The notes: a model not told the origin generated them from the sequence alone. A DNA stretch of 64,000 nucleotides from Enterovibrio baiacu (GCF_004120195.1 NZ_SCHN01000010.1:219125-283124); one strand, 5' to 3'; positions 26,306 through 34,851 are shown, counted from the stretch's first letter. Numbers and translations are program-made.

Positions 26306-26824
26306 TTGCACAGTTATCGCTGGTACGTTGCGTTTACGCACGTTGGTGAAGAACAAGAATTCGTCGAGCGCCTTCAACGTAAGGGGATGGATGTGTATTT
26401 GCCTGTGCGTACCTTTTCAGAAGTGACGAATGGCAGAAGGCGCACCCGCTACGAGCCATTGTTCAAATGTCATGTCTTTGTTCGAACCACGCCTGAAGGG
26501 CTACAGTGGGTAAAAACGGCACCGGAATTGTCTCACTTTGTCAGGCACGGTAAATACTTGGCCTCCGTACCGGGCTGCGACATCGTTAAAATCAAAACCG
26601 TGCTGCACTACTACGAGCAAACCGAATCGATCAACAACAACATGGTCGATGGTTGCACGATTGCGGTGATTAACGGGTCGCTAAAAGGCATTACCGGAAA
26701 GTTCGTTGAAATGGGCGACGCGAAGTTGATTGCCACACCCGTGACTCAGCTTGGTTACTCAATGCTCCTCGACCTGCCTTCAAGCTGCTATGTAAGAACC
26801 GAAATATCCGAATTTACTTGGTGA
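26306..26824 (+). CDS. Orphan NusG/RfaH/UpxY-like transcription antitermination factor
   Basis: RWYVAFTHVGEEQEFVERLQ opens an NGN domain, and the C-terminal ~50 residues resemble a KOW module (VINGSLKGITGKFVEM). I place the start at TTG 26306 because AGGAG lies 6 bases upstream and because NusG-like proteins begin just before the xWYV strand. This gives 172 residues. An ATG at 26282 has no ribosome site. Such specialised NusG paralogues usually act on one long polysaccharide or secretion operon. Here the next gene is a cupin, so its target is probably elsewhere. Confidence 0.8.
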   Translation: MHSYRWYVAFTHVGEEQEFVERLQRKGMDVYLPVRTFSEVTNGRRRTRYEPLFKCHVFVRTTPEGLQWVKTAPELSHFVRHGKYLASVPGCDIVKIKTVLHYYEQTESINNNMVDGCTIAVINGSLKGITGKFVEMGDAKLIATPVTQLGYSMLLDLPSSCYVRTEISEFTW

Positions 26825-27002
26825 GCAGTCGTCGCACACGCTGACTGCTCCCACACGCGCCAAGGATGGCGCTTGTCGGTATTCTTTGGCGTCTCAATGC
26901 ATGACCTTACCGCTGATTTTCCCTGCCTTTGTTTTCAATTCCTCTTACGATCTATAAGCTTTAGCCTCAATCACCAAAGATGAATACCGCAAGGATTGCT
27001 GT

Positions 27003-27314
27003 ATGAAGTTTATTAAAAGCGCCAACTTTACCGCTGAACGCCCATGGGGAGCGATGGACATCGCCAACATGAACGGCATTACCACGCGTCTTCATTGGAC
27101 TGATCAACCTTATAAATGGCACATCAACGACGGAGAAGAAATCTTTGTTGTGCTCGATGGCGTGGTTGAAATGCGTTATCGCGAGAACGGTGTTGAGACA
27201 TCAAACCTGATGACGGTGGGGGATATTTTTTACGCCTCGGTTGGCACTGAACACGTGGCGCACCCTGTCGGTGAAGCACGCATCTTGGTGATCGAGAAAG
27301 AAGGCAGTGTGTAA
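27003..27314 (+). CDS. Small single-domain cupin protein
   Basis: A 103-residue cupin. KWHINDGEEIFVVLDG carries the first His/Glu cluster, GDIFYASVGTEHVAHP the second His set, and between them lies a beta-barrel. Metal-binding small cupins may be isomerases, dioxygenases or sensors; the role cannot be read. It is followed 38 bases later by an esterase gene on the same strand, so the two may share a transcript. Confidence 0.85.
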   Translation: MKFIKSANFTAERPWGAMDIANMNGITTRLHWTDQPYKWHINDGEEIFVVLDGVVEMRYRENGVETSNLMTVGDIFYASVGTEHVAHPVGEARILVIEKEGSV

Positions 27315-27352
27315 CCCACCCCCAAATAACCTCATAGATATGGAACGAAAAG

Positions 27353-28009
27353 ATGCTGACATGCGTAGAAGTTGAACCGCAAGTTGCCGCGACAGCGGCG
27401 GTGATCTGGTTACATGGTTTGGGCTCAAATGGCCATGATTTTGAAGCGATTTTGCCTGAACTCCGCCTTCCGGCCGATGCCCCTGTACGTTTTATTTTTC
27501 CGCATTCACCGTCAATGCCTGTCACGGTAAATGGCGGTATGGTGATGCCTGCATGGTATGACATTCTTGAAATGGGCGCTGGGCGTAAGTTGAATACCGC
27601 ACAACTGCGGGACTCGGCAGCACAAGTGTCTGAGCTTGTTGAGCGTGAAATAGCGCGAGGTATTCCCTCTGAGCGCATTATTCTTGCCGGTTTCTCGCAA
27701 GGTGGCGCAGTGGCGTATCAGGCCGCGTTGAGTTTCCCTAAACCTTTGGCTGGGCTATTAACGCTCTCAACCTACTTTCCAACCTCAGATACCATTGAGT
27801 ATGCCGACGCCAATCGCACTATCCCGATTGAAATCATGCACGGCAGTTATGATCCCGTTGTGCTTCCTGCGATGGGCGAAGATGCGCGTGATGATTTGAT
27901 TGCCGCGGGTTTTAAACCAAATTGGTCGACTTACCCCATGGAACACCAAGTGTGTATGCCGCAGATAAAAGACATTGCCGCGTGGCTTTCAGCGCGTCTA
28001 GGTCTTTAA
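27353..28009 (+). CDS. Carboxylesterase/phospholipase (alpha/beta hydrolase, EstB-like)
   Basis: A 218-residue alpha/beta hydrolase of the acyl-protein-thioesterase/carboxylesterase group. VIWLHGLGSNGHDF forms the oxyanion loop. GFSQGGAVA has the nucleophile Ser115. Asp167 (HGSYDPVV) and His198 (MEHQV) complete the triad. It should hydrolyse short or medium acyl esters in the cytoplasm, with no signal peptide. It lies behind the cupin gene; the link is only positional. Confidence 0.9.
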   Translation: MLTCVEVEPQVAATAAVIWLHGLGSNGHDFEAILPELRLPADAPVRFIFPHSPSMPVTVNGGMVMPAWYDILEMGAGRKLNTAQLRDSAAQVSELVEREIARGIPSERIILAGFSQGGAVAYQAALSFPKPLAGLLTLSTYFPTSDTIEYADANRTIPIEIMHGSYDPVVLPAMGEDARDDLIAAGFKPNWSTYPMEHQVCMPQIKDIAAWLSARLGL

Positions 28010-28249
28010 CGCTTCGGCTCTTAATACTTTGGCTTTTAACGCTAAGAGCGAAATGTGGCAGATATTTCATCGGATTGGCCGTTGAGTCGGCTTTCTGTCG
28101 CATCGCTGACGCCTAAATTTGAAGTCATGATGATGCAATGATAACTGTATGTTTTTAAAGCACTGTCAGGTAAGTGTCACCATGGTGACGTGGTGAATGT
28201 CTTCCCGTTTCTCGTAGATTGAAAGGGCACACAGCAGAAAGGAAACGAC

Positions 28250-28723
28250 ATGATTATCAGGAAACTAAGATTGCAACGTGGGTGGTCACAAGAGCAACTT
28301 TCGGAGATGAGCGGACTGAGTGTAAGAACCATTCAACGCATCGAAAGGGGTGATAAACCGGGATTGGAATCGCTGAAATCGTTGGCTGCTGTATTCGAAG
28401 TCCAAGTATCAGATCTTCAAAAAGAACCGGAGCCCGACATGACAGCTGACGTAAAAATTACAGAAGAAGAAACCCGTGTGATTAACCAAGTGAGAGAAAT
28501 AAAAGGTTTCTACTCACACCTAATGACCTATGCGTTAGTGATCACGGGATTGTTTATCTTGAACTACATGACCAGTCCGGAATATATCTGGGCGTGGTGG
28601 CCTGCAATGGGGTGGGGCATTGGCATTATTTCTCACGGATTAAGCGCATTTGAAGTGCTGAACTTCTTTGGCGCTGATTGGGAGCGCAAGCAAGTTGAAA
28701 AGCGGTTAGGCCGAAAACTGTAG
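28250..28723 (+). CDS. XRE-type helix-turn-helix protein with two-helix membrane domain
   Basis: Residues 3-58 are an XRE helix-turn-helix (WSQEQLSEMSGLSVRTIQRI). A 20-residue acidic linker follows, then a 2TM domain (PF13239-like) with hydrophobic segments near 92-110 and 117-135 (AWWPAMGWGIGIISHG). The end is basic. The layout suggests a membrane-bound regulator or one that senses membrane state. AAAGGAAAC precedes the ATG. A terminator follows at 28804. No target is adjacent. Confidence 0.87.
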   Translation: MIIRKLRLQRGWSQEQLSEMSGLSVRTIQRIERGDKPGLESLKSLAAVFEVQVSDLQKEPEPDMTADVKITEEETRVINQVREIKGFYSHLMTYALVITGLFILNYMTSPEYIWAWWPAMGWGIGIISHGLSAFEVLNFFGADWERKQVEKRLGRKL

Positions 28724-28803
28724 CACCACATAGTCTAAAGCCAATCATGGCCTGGCAGTGTCTTACCAACATGCCTAGATACACAGAAAAGTACCATTCA
28801 ATC

Positions 28804-28828
28804 TAAACCCGCATTTGGCGGGTTTTCT
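28804..28828 (+). terminator. Terminator after the XRE-2TM gene
   Basis: AAACCCGC/GCGGGTTTT stem with a short ATTTG loop followed by a T-rich tail (TTTTCTTTT). Confidence 0.8.
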
Positions 28829-28912
28829 TTTGGATGTCACCCTGAAAACCCGAAAACACATGGATTTAGTGGTGTGTCGTTGGGGCGTAAAAAATAACGA
28901 TGAGGGGAAAAT

Positions 28913-29092
28913 GTGACTGAATCTGTTTTCGTGAATATCTATAGAGGTGTTGATTGCGGTGAGCTAGGCAAAATCACTGTGCGAACTGATGGAGAAAGTG
29001 ACGTGAAAGCGGGAGATCAAATTGGTCTGTCATTTCACACCAACAAGCTTCACTTTTTCGATAGCAAAGGGCTTTCTGCCGCTTACTCGTAA
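28913..29092 (+). pseudogene. Isolated TOBE-like domain, probable remnant of a sugar ABC transporter ATPase
   Basis: GTG at 28913 with GAGGGG 6 bases upstream opens a 59-residue frame. Its middle and end (VKAGDQIGLSFHTNKLHFFD then SKGLS) match the C-terminal TOBE domain of MalK/UgpC-type ATPases, whose last lines read like pGd.V.L......lHlFD. The opening FVNIYRGVDCGELG fits the VE.LG strand of the same domain. No ATPase part exists upstream, so it is either a leftover 3' end or a free-standing small protein. The good ribosome site leaves expression possible. The mid-length domain match is by eye. Confidence 0.5.
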
Positions 29093-29180
29093 CAACACTG
29101 CTCACACCTTGTGTGTTGGTATGAGCAGCGAAACATTCTCCCTATTTGTAGCAGTTCTCCCAATGTAATTCTGCTAATAA

Positions 29181-29218
29181 AACCCGGTATACCTCTTTGG
29201 ATGCCGGGCTTTTTTTTC
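29181..29218 (+). terminator. Strong hairpin with T8 tail
   Basis: CCCGGTAT/ATGCCGGG (one G-T pair) closes a 10-base loop and is followed by C and eight T residues, ending the rightward transcript near the TOBE remnant. It is adjacent to the heptamer repeat. Confidence 0.88.
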
Positions 29219-29222
29219 TTTA

Positions 29223-29257
29223 TTCTCGCTTCTCGCTTCTCGCTTCTCGCTTCTCGC
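29223..29257 (-). repeat. Heptanucleotide tandem repeat, five copies (GCGAGAA on the minus strand)
   Basis: Five perfect copies of TTCTCGC on the plus strand. On the coding strand of the neighbouring gene this reads GCGAGAA and begins one base after the CNNM gene stop codon. The same unit occurs nine times after galR at 53822-53884. Confidence 0.97.
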
Positions 29258-29258
29258 T

Positions 29259-30572
29259 TTACGCCGCCTCATGCGTTTTCGTGGGTTCTTTCGGCGGCAC
29301 GATTAAAGGCATCATCTTCACATCGGCGATACGGTTATGCGCTAATTTGATGATTTCAAAACGCCATGATTGATAGCTGATCACCTCACCTTCATTTGGA
29401 AGACGCCCCGCCACCCACATCAACAGACCATTCAGGGTTTGGAAGCCTTCTTCTGCCTCGCCCAGCAAGGTACTGATGCTTAATCGGCTCTTGAATTCGG
29501 CGATGGGTATCATGCCATCCATCAACCAACTGCCATCGGGAAGTTGCTTCGCCCATGCATCTTCTTCCGACAAAGACAAATCACCCGCAATGGCTTTTAG
29601 TAAATCGTAATGGGTCACTAACCCTTGGATATCACCATATTCGTCGACGATAAACGCCAATTCACCACTTTTTCGCTGCAAGTAGTTCAGCAAGGTTAAG
29701 CCGCGCATAGACTCAGGCACGTAGATCGGACGTTTTAACAGGCTGGCGATCACCGGAATGGATAAATTGCCTGCTTGGTTAAGCATGGCTTTAGAAGAGA
29801 CCGTGCCTACCACGTTATCCAAATTGCCTCGGCAGACTGGAAATACGCTGTGTTTGGTGTTTCGAATGCGCTTGAGAACCTGTTCGACGGGTTGGTCGAT
29901 GTCGAGGAAATCAATGTCGCGGCGTGGCGTCATCAGTGAACTAACGAGCCTGTCATTGAGATGCAGTATGTTGTTAATCATCTCGTGTTCTTGCGGTTCA
30001 ATCGCGCCTGATAACGACCCTTCGCTGACCAGTGCCTGAATATCATCTTCCGTCACGGCATCATCATTTTCTTGGCTGACGCTCAGCGCGCGAAGCGATG
30101 CCTCTGTTGAATGCGTCAGCAAGGCAACAAAAGGCGTAGCGATTTTGGACAGCCAATAAATCGGCAATGCCACCAACACAGAAAGTTGCTCGGCGTTTGA
30201 TTGCGCAAAACGTTTAGGCACCAATTCACCGATAACAATGGCGAAGTAAGTAATTGCTAACACGACGCAAGCCGTAGAGAAAATATCTGCGGTGTACACA
30301 TCCAAGCCCATCACCACCAACCACTCAGCAAAGGGCACAGACAAGGTCGCTTCACCCACGATGCCGCTCAGCAGACCAATCACGGTAATGCCGATTTGAA
30401 TGGTGGAGAGAAATCGGGTGGGGTTTTCTTTGAGGGTGAGGGCAACGTGCGCGGCTTTGCTCTTTTCCGCTAAACGCTTTAATCGACTGCTTTTGGCGGT
30501 GACCAACGCAATCTCCGACATGGCAAAAATGCCGTTAATAACAATTAAACTAACAAGCAGTAGCACGTCCAT
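29259..30572 (-). CDS. CNNM/CorC-type membrane transporter (hemolysin family)
   Basis: A 437-residue protein of the CNNM/HlyC-CorC group. The N-terminal DUF21 membrane domain spans residues 1-~180 with about four helices and opens MDVLLLVSLIVINGIFAMSE. Two CBS domains follow at about 205-330 (MTPRRDIDFLDID), and a C-terminal CorC-HlyC domain ends near 420. Members are implicated in Mg2+ or Na+ handling; hemolysin is a historic name. It is followed by a heptamer repeat directly after the stop codon. It appears monocistronic. Confidence 0.92.
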   Translation of the reverse strand: MDVLLLVSLIVINGIFAMSEIALVTAKSSRLKRLAEKSKAAHVALTLKENPTRFLSTIQIGITVIGLLSGIVGEATLSVPFAEWLVVMGLDVYTADIFSTACVVLAITYFAIVIGELVPKRFAQSNAEQLSVLVALPIYWLSKIATPFVALLTHSTEASLRALSVSQENDDAVTEDDIQALVSEGSLSGAIEPQEHEMINNILHLNDRLVSSLMTPRRDIDFLDIDQPVEQVLKRIRNTKHSVFPVCRGNLDNVVGTVSSKAMLNQAGNLSIPVIASLLKRPIYVPESMRGLTLLNYLQRKSGELAFIVDEYGDIQGLVTHYDLLKAIAGDLSLSEEDAWAKQLPDGSWLMDGMIPIAEFKSRLSISTLLGEAEEGFQTLNGLLMWVAGRLPNEGEVISYQSWRFEIIKLAHNRIADVKMMPLIVPPKEPTKTHEAA

Positions 30573-30917
30573 AGTGTATTGATTCCGCTGATGAAATTAT
30601 CTACAGATTAATCTGGAATCGTGTTGCTGAATGTGATTGTACCCAAACAACCTGCGCTTACTTTTTCCGCGAAACTAAGCGAATTGATCCGCGACTGAAC
30701 GCTCGTCATGCCGTTTTATGAAATCTATCTTGGCAAAGTCTTATGGACGTGAAGTTTGCCCACTTTGTTGGCTGATAAAATACACAATATACAGCAGGTG
30801 AACGACGTCATGTGTTGTTGCGGTTTGAGCGGTATTTGAATCATACCCAAGCAACCTGAAGCTCGCTGAATCCGGCATCTTCAGGTTGCTTGGGTATATT
30901 ATAGAGAGGAAAAGAAG
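30573..30917. other. Intergenic region with a TACCCAA-type repeat and a long inverted repeat
   Basis: No gene is seen. A single TACCCAAACAACCTG copy is at 30640-30654, and the two-armed repeat at 30843-30897 is listed separately. The ribosome site of the EEP-nuclease gene (GAGAGGAAAAG) lies at 30903-30914. Confidence 0.6.
30843..30897. repeat. Inverted repeat of a dispersed TATACCCAA element
   Basis: ATACCCAAGCAACCTGAAG at 30843 pairs perfectly with its 19-base complement at 30879-30897 around a 17-base spacer. The right arm plus spacer read on the minus strand (ending GATGCCGGATTC) matches a related copy at 54923-54959. It lies 21 bases before the EEP-nuclease start codon and could form a strong RNA hairpin. 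Confidence 0.85.
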
Positions 30918-31949
30918 ATGGATATTCGATTCGGTACATTTAATCTCTACCAATTCGCTGCGCCTCCGGTGGCATGGTACGCCCCTCAGAATACGTATTC
31001 AGACAGCGATTGGTTAGACAAAAAAGCATGGGTAACTTCGCAGCTCGATACGATGGCGTGTGATGTGGTGGGCTTTCAAGAAGTGTTCAGCCCCGACGAG
31101 CTTGAAGCCTTGGTGAACGCTGCGGGATACCCGCATTTCGCTGTGGTTGATACGCCCGCAAAAGGGGATGACGGCGACAATGTGTATGTGGGGCCTGTGG
31201 TGGCAATCGCCTCCAAGTTCCCTCTGGTTTCGGCGGAAAAGGTGTCATTCAATGACAATTCCAGCCAGCATTTACCGCTGAAAGAAGACACAGAGTTTTC
31301 GCGCACGCCTATCCGCGCGGAAGTCCAAATCGATGGGGCGGTCAATGCGATTGTTTACGTCGCGCACTTTAAATCAAAACGCCCTGTTTCTATCCCGTCA
31401 GATGTCTGCGACAACGCAGCATGGGATGAGCGCGTGTTGGCTTCCATGCAAGCGAGATCCATTGGTAACGTGGCGTCCATGCTGCAACGTGGCGCGGAAG
31501 CGAGTGAGCTCTACGAGAACATCTCGAAAGATCTGCACGCATCATCAGAAACGCCAGTGGTGTTGCTGGGGGATTTGAATGACAGCATTCATTCCATTGC
31601 CATCGAAGCCCTCTCAAACCGAGGCCGTGTGTATGACATTGACGGTGTCGCTTGGGCTGACCTACCGATTGAGGCCAAAGTCGCAAGTTACAAACTCAAG
31701 TTATACGATGCCTTCGACATGGCCCCTAACCCTGATGGCACCGCAAGAACGCCGACCCACTATCATCGTGGCGAAGGCGGTACCTTGGACTACGTGTTTG
31801 TTTCAAATGCTTTGAATGAGAAGAACAATAACGCCGCAGGCAGAGTGTCTGGGTTTGATGTGTATGACGCCCATTTGAAAAATGATGGCGTGAGCAATAA
31901 GAAGCAATCAGACCATGCGCAAGTGGTGGCGACAGTGGCTTTTAACTGA
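30918..31949 (+). CDS. Endonuclease/exonuclease/phosphatase (EEP) family protein
   Basis: A 343-residue EEP fold protein. RFGTFNLYQF holds the first Asn, VVGFQEVF the metal-binding Glu, LLGDLNDS the Asp/Asn pair, and QSDHAQV the C-terminal Asp-His. All catalytic elements of the DNase I-like superfamily are present. The family covers nucleases, sphingomyelinases and inositol phosphatases, and the substrate is not clear. There is no signal peptide, so it should act in the cytoplasm. A terminator follows at 31972. Confidence 0.88.
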   Translation: MDIRFGTFNLYQFAAPPVAWYAPQNTYSDSDWLDKKAWVTSQLDTMACDVVGFQEVFSPDELEALVNAAGYPHFAVVDTPAKGDDGDNVYVGPVVAIASKFPLVSAEKVSFNDNSSQHLPLKEDTEFSRTPIRAEVQIDGAVNAIVYVAHFKSKRPVSIPSDVCDNAAWDERVLASMQARSIGNVASMLQRGAEASELYENISKDLHASSETPVVLLGDLNDSIHSIAIEALSNRGRVYDIDGVAWADLPIEAKVASYKLKLYDAFDMAPNPDGTARTPTHYHRGEGGTLDYVFVSNALNEKNNNAAGRVSGFDVYDAHLKNDGVSNKKQSDHAQVVATVAFN

Positions 31950-31971
31950 TCTGTCGGTTCTCATCATGAAC

Positions 31972-31997
31972 GAAAGCGGCCATTGCGCCGCTTTTTT
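31972..31997. terminator. Terminator between convergent genes
   Basis: AAAGCGGC/GCCGCTTT stem with CATTGC loop and a following T-run. It also has A residues on the left that could serve the leftward nucleotidyltransferase transcript. Confidence 0.85.
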
Positions 31998-32538
31998 AAT
32001 GGGGCGCGATCTGAAGTTTTGGCCACTGCTGTAACCAGTTCTTAGTTGCAACCCTCTGTTCAAAAAGGCGCTTATCCCTTTTAGGGTTATAAGTCAGAGA
32101 CAGTGAAAACAGAGACGTCAATCCAAAGGGCGCGATGCACTCATACTCCCTGTCCCCCACTTTTCGGATGCCAATCGCTGTTTCTTTTTCCGGCCAGTAA
32201 CGCATAGCATCTTCACTGCTTGCGTAAGGGGCATCGCCATTTCTTAGGTGCATGTGCGCTTGATTTCGAACTTGCCAGTTAAGACTTGGCATCATGTTTT
32301 TCAGCGTTTCTTCATGCTGTAAATCGGCAGTAGTATCGACACTGATAGGGTCAAAATAGATAACATCTATGTCATTTAGCGGCGTAGGGATGTCCTTTTG
32401 ATGCAGGTAATCCCACACTCGATTGCGAACAAACCCTGCTGCGATGTATGCATCGGGAAGTGCTAACGTGAAGAGGCAATCGAGGGCTTTTTGGCGAACA
32501 GGATCTTGTAAGACGAGAGAAATAACCTTTTCATTCAT
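31996..32538 (-). CDS. Nucleotidyltransferase-like protein (NTP_transf_6/DUF925 type)
   Basis: A 180-residue protein. AAGFVRNRVWDYLH and NDIDVIYFD give the helix-strand pattern and the paired Asp residues of this nucleotidyltransferase group (PF06042-like). The family is widespread and uncharacterised. It starts 2 bases after the YciI-like gene on the same strand, so the two are almost certainly cotranscribed. The possible substrate is unknown. Confidence 0.85.
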   Translation of the reverse strand: MNEKVISLVLQDPVRQKALDCLFTLALPDAYIAAGFVRNRVWDYLHQKDIPTPLNDIDVIYFDPISVDTTADLQHEETLKNMMPSLNWQVRNQAHMHLRNGDAPYASSEDAMRYWPEKETAIGIRKVGDREYECIAPFGLTSLFSLSLTYNPKRDKRLFEQRVATKNWLQQWPKLQIAPH

Positions 32539-32540
32539 CG

Positions 32541-32831
32541 CTAATTGTCTAATAGCCCATCCAGACCTTCGGCAGCCATGGAAGGTTCAAACTCCATCAC
32601 GTCATAGTCCGCCACACCCGCTTGATAGAAAGGATCTTCACGCAGAATAGCATCAAGGTGTGCGCGATCGTTGGCGCGTGCCAGAATGATCCCGCCAGTG
32701 CGCGGCACTTTGCGTCCTGATGCCAGAAAATGCCCCTCAGCGTACTGTTTTTCTAAGTAGGCAATGTGCGCGTCAATGTATTGATCAACCTCAGAGAGCG
32801 CGACGGTATACGTGAGTGATACAACAAACAT
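32541..32831 (-). CDS. YciI-like (YCII-related) protein
   Basis: A 96-residue ferredoxin-like fold protein. MFVVSLTYTVALSEVDQYID opens it, HIAYLEKQYAEGHFLASG follows, and REDPFYQAGVADYDVMEFE ends it. The conserved His and Asp (HIAYL, EDPF) match the YCII active site proposed in the family; YciI-type proteins have a few reported dehydrochlorinase-like roles, but most are unknown. First of two genes with the nucleotidyltransferase. Confidence 0.88.
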   Translation of the reverse strand: MFVVSLTYTVALSEVDQYIDAHIAYLEKQYAEGHFLASGRKVPRTGGIILARANDRAHLDAILREDPFYQAGVADYDVMEFEPSMAAEGLDGLLDN

Positions 32832-32862
32832 GGAGTGGCTCTCATCGTTAAAAAATCAGGGA

Positions 32863-33057
32863 CTAGTTGGTTACTGAGTCGATATTTGTAGCAATGATTT
32901 GAAACGCGGAGATAAGGGTATCTCTGAACGTGGTATCTGTAATGAAGACCGCAAGAATGATGGCGGAAATCCCCACACCCATAATTGCGTACTCTATGGC
33001 GGTAACCCCTGATTGATCCTTCATATAGCGGTGAGTAAGTTGAGCTAAGGCTTTCAT
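32863..33057 (-). CDS. Orphan Flp/Fap-type pilin
   Basis: A 64-residue class IVb pilin. The leader runs to Gly17, and GVTAIEYAIMG contains the prepilin peptidase pattern G-x4-E-Y. A hydrophobic helix follows (ISAIILAVFI). ATG 33057 gives the normal Flp leader length; the frame is open further upstream without support. No tad/rcp/cpa genes are within the window, so assembly would depend on a locus elsewhere. Confidence 0.85.
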   Translation of the reverse strand: MKALAQLTHRYMKDQSGVTAIEYAIMGVGISAIILAVFITDTTFRDTLISAFQIIATNIDSVTN

Positions 33058-33363
33058 CGTTATTATCTCGACAACTGACGGCAGATTCTGATTATTTGTT
33101 AAACACGGTCGTTCATCCTGAATGACAATGTTTTTCGCAACCCGATCAGCGTAGCCACTAAGTTGCTCATCTTCCAATAAAAAATCAGAATTATTAGAAT
33201 TATTAATTCGAAATCAAACTCTTATGATTGCAGTGGCATATTGATCTGTTTGAATTTCGAACGTTTCAGCCGCAGCCCACCTCAGTGCAATATCGTTCAA
33301 TACTTGGCGATGCCGATCTCGTAATCTCAAATGCTCAAAGACGGGTAGACAGGTGTGGTTGTA
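33058..33363. other. Divergent gap between flp and the LysE-type gene
   Basis: About 300 bases with no supported gene. The left part (33170-33225) is AT-rich and probably contains the flp promoter. The right part is nearer average composition. Nothing else is recognisable. Confidence 0.35.
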
Positions 33364-33957
33364 ATGGAAAATATCCTCGTTGCCATGGCGACATTTGCGT
33401 TTGTAGGTGCAGTCACGCCAGGGCCGGTAAACATACTGGCGACCAGTACGGCGGTGAACTTCGGCGTGCGTGAAGCGGTTAAACATGTTGTGGGAGCATC
33501 GGTCGCGTATGCCGCGGTGGTGTTTTTCTCTGGCAGTGTGATGCAACTGTTGTTGGCGCTGCTGCCCAAGATGGAATTGGGCATGCGGATGTGCGGGAGT
33601 GTGTATTTGTTTTATCTGGCGTACAAGATTTTTACCGCGCCAGTATCAGGCATTGATGCATCCCAAAAAACGCGTTCAGGGCTATGGACAGGGTCGCTAA
33701 CCCAACTGCTGAACCCAAAGGCGTGGCTGGTCGCCATGTCGGGTATCAGTTTGTTTGTGGTCGGGCAAGGTGATGAGCACACCTATCTCATGGTGTTTAC
33801 CTTGGTGTCTTTGGTCATTTGTTTGATAGGCGTCGGGGTATGGGCGGTTATCGGCACTGTTTTGGCTAACTACCTTGATAATCCCACTCAACAGCGTCAC
33901 TTTAATAGAGTGATGAGTGTGTTGCTTGCTGTGTCAGTCACCATGATGTGGCTTTGA
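33364..33957 (+). CDS. LysE/RhtB-family amino-acid exporter
   Basis: A 197-residue inner-membrane protein with about six hydrophobic helices. GAVTPGPVNILAT near residue 20 is the family signature, and TQLLNPKAWLVAM is the conserved NPK segment. The family exports amino acids or related metabolites. ATG 33364 has AGGTG 9 bases upstream; an in-frame GTG lies at 33355. The AraC-type gene 70 bases downstream on the same strand is a likely regulator, a common pairing. Confidence 0.87.
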   Translation: MENILVAMATFAFVGAVTPGPVNILATSTAVNFGVREAVKHVVGASVAYAAVVFFSGSVMQLLLALLPKMELGMRMCGSVYLFYLAYKIFTAPVSGIDASQKTRSGLWTGSLTQLLNPKAWLVAMSGISLFVVGQGDEHTYLMVFTLVSLVICLIGVGVWAVIGTVLANYLDNPTQQRHFNRVMSVLLAVSVTMMWL

Positions 33958-34027
33958 ACGCCATCAGTCATCATTTGCATCGGGCGAGGGAAGGTTCAAG
34001 GGTTTTGCGGAAGGACGTCGAGCACGC

Positions 34028-34849
34028 ATGAAGAAGGATAAAAGCGCCAGTTTTAAGCAAAGCACATTGCTGCCTTGGGTTGAACTGCGTGTCGCCAATC
34101 AAAGCACTGCTTGTTATGAAGCGCATTCGCACGATGAGTTTTCTTTCGGGATCATTCAGCAGGGCAGTGCTAACTACAAAAACCGGCAGACGACGCATGC
34201 GATCGGCAAAGGGGATGTGGTGACGATTAACCCCGCTGACGTGCATTCCTGCAACCCTAACGTGGGGACGTGGTCTTACAACATGTTGTTTGTGGATACC
34301 CTCAAAATGGGCGATGTTCAGCGTGATGTGTTACAAAGCGACGCACACGATTACACCCCGTTTATTCATGATCTTGAACGTAGTCCCGACATTCAGCAGC
34401 GTTTTCGTGCTTTGTTTGAAGCATTGAAAAGTGATGCGAGTGTGCTGCAGGCACAGGTATGCTTTTACGATTTTATCGAGCACATTTTGGGGAAACAGCA
34501 GCAAGATTCGCTCAGGGCGATGATGTCTCAACCGCCGTTAATACGCATTCGGGAAAGGCTACTGGACGATATCGAGCACATCCATCAGCTCGATGAACTG
34601 GCGCAGGAAGCAGGCATGAGTCGCTACCAATTGCTCCGCGCGTTTAAACATCAATTTGGCTTGCCGCCGCATGCCTATTTGATGGATGAGAAAATCAAGC
34701 GAGCCAAAATCATGCTGAAATCGGGCGATGATATTTCGGATGTTGCACTCAAGCTCGGCTTTTCAGATCAAGCCCACTTCCAACGCCAATTCAAAAAGAA
34801 GTTAGCGGTCACGCCGAAGTTCTATCAATCACATTTCGTCATCAAATAG
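34028..34849 (+). CDS. AraC-family transcriptional regulator
   Basis: A 273-residue AraC protein with an N-terminal cupin-like sensing domain (AHSHDEFSFGIIQQG, then KGDVVTINPADVHS). Two C-terminal helix-turn-helix units lie at about 175-270 (LDELAQEAGMSRYQLLRAF and ISDVALKLGFSDQAHFQ). It lies downstream of the LysE-type exporter, whose expression it may control. Its stop is 2 bases from the end of the convergent Sel1 gene. Confidence 0.9.
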   Translation: MKKDKSASFKQSTLLPWVELRVANQSTACYEAHSHDEFSFGIIQQGSANYKNRQTTHAIGKGDVVTINPADVHSCNPNVGTWSYNMLFVDTLKMGDVQRDVLQSDAHDYTPFIHDLERSPDIQQRFRALFEALKSDASVLQAQVCFYDFIEHILGKQQQDSLRAMMSQPPLIRIRERLLDDIEHIHQLDELAQEAGMSRYQLLRAFKHQFGLPPHAYLMDEKIKRAKIMLKSGDDISDVALKLGFSDQAHFQRQFKKKLAVTPKFYQSHFVIK

Positions 34850-34851
34850 CC

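Noticed and set aside
29223..29257. CRISPR-like repeat
   Set aside because: The units are seven bases long and directly contiguous with no spacers.
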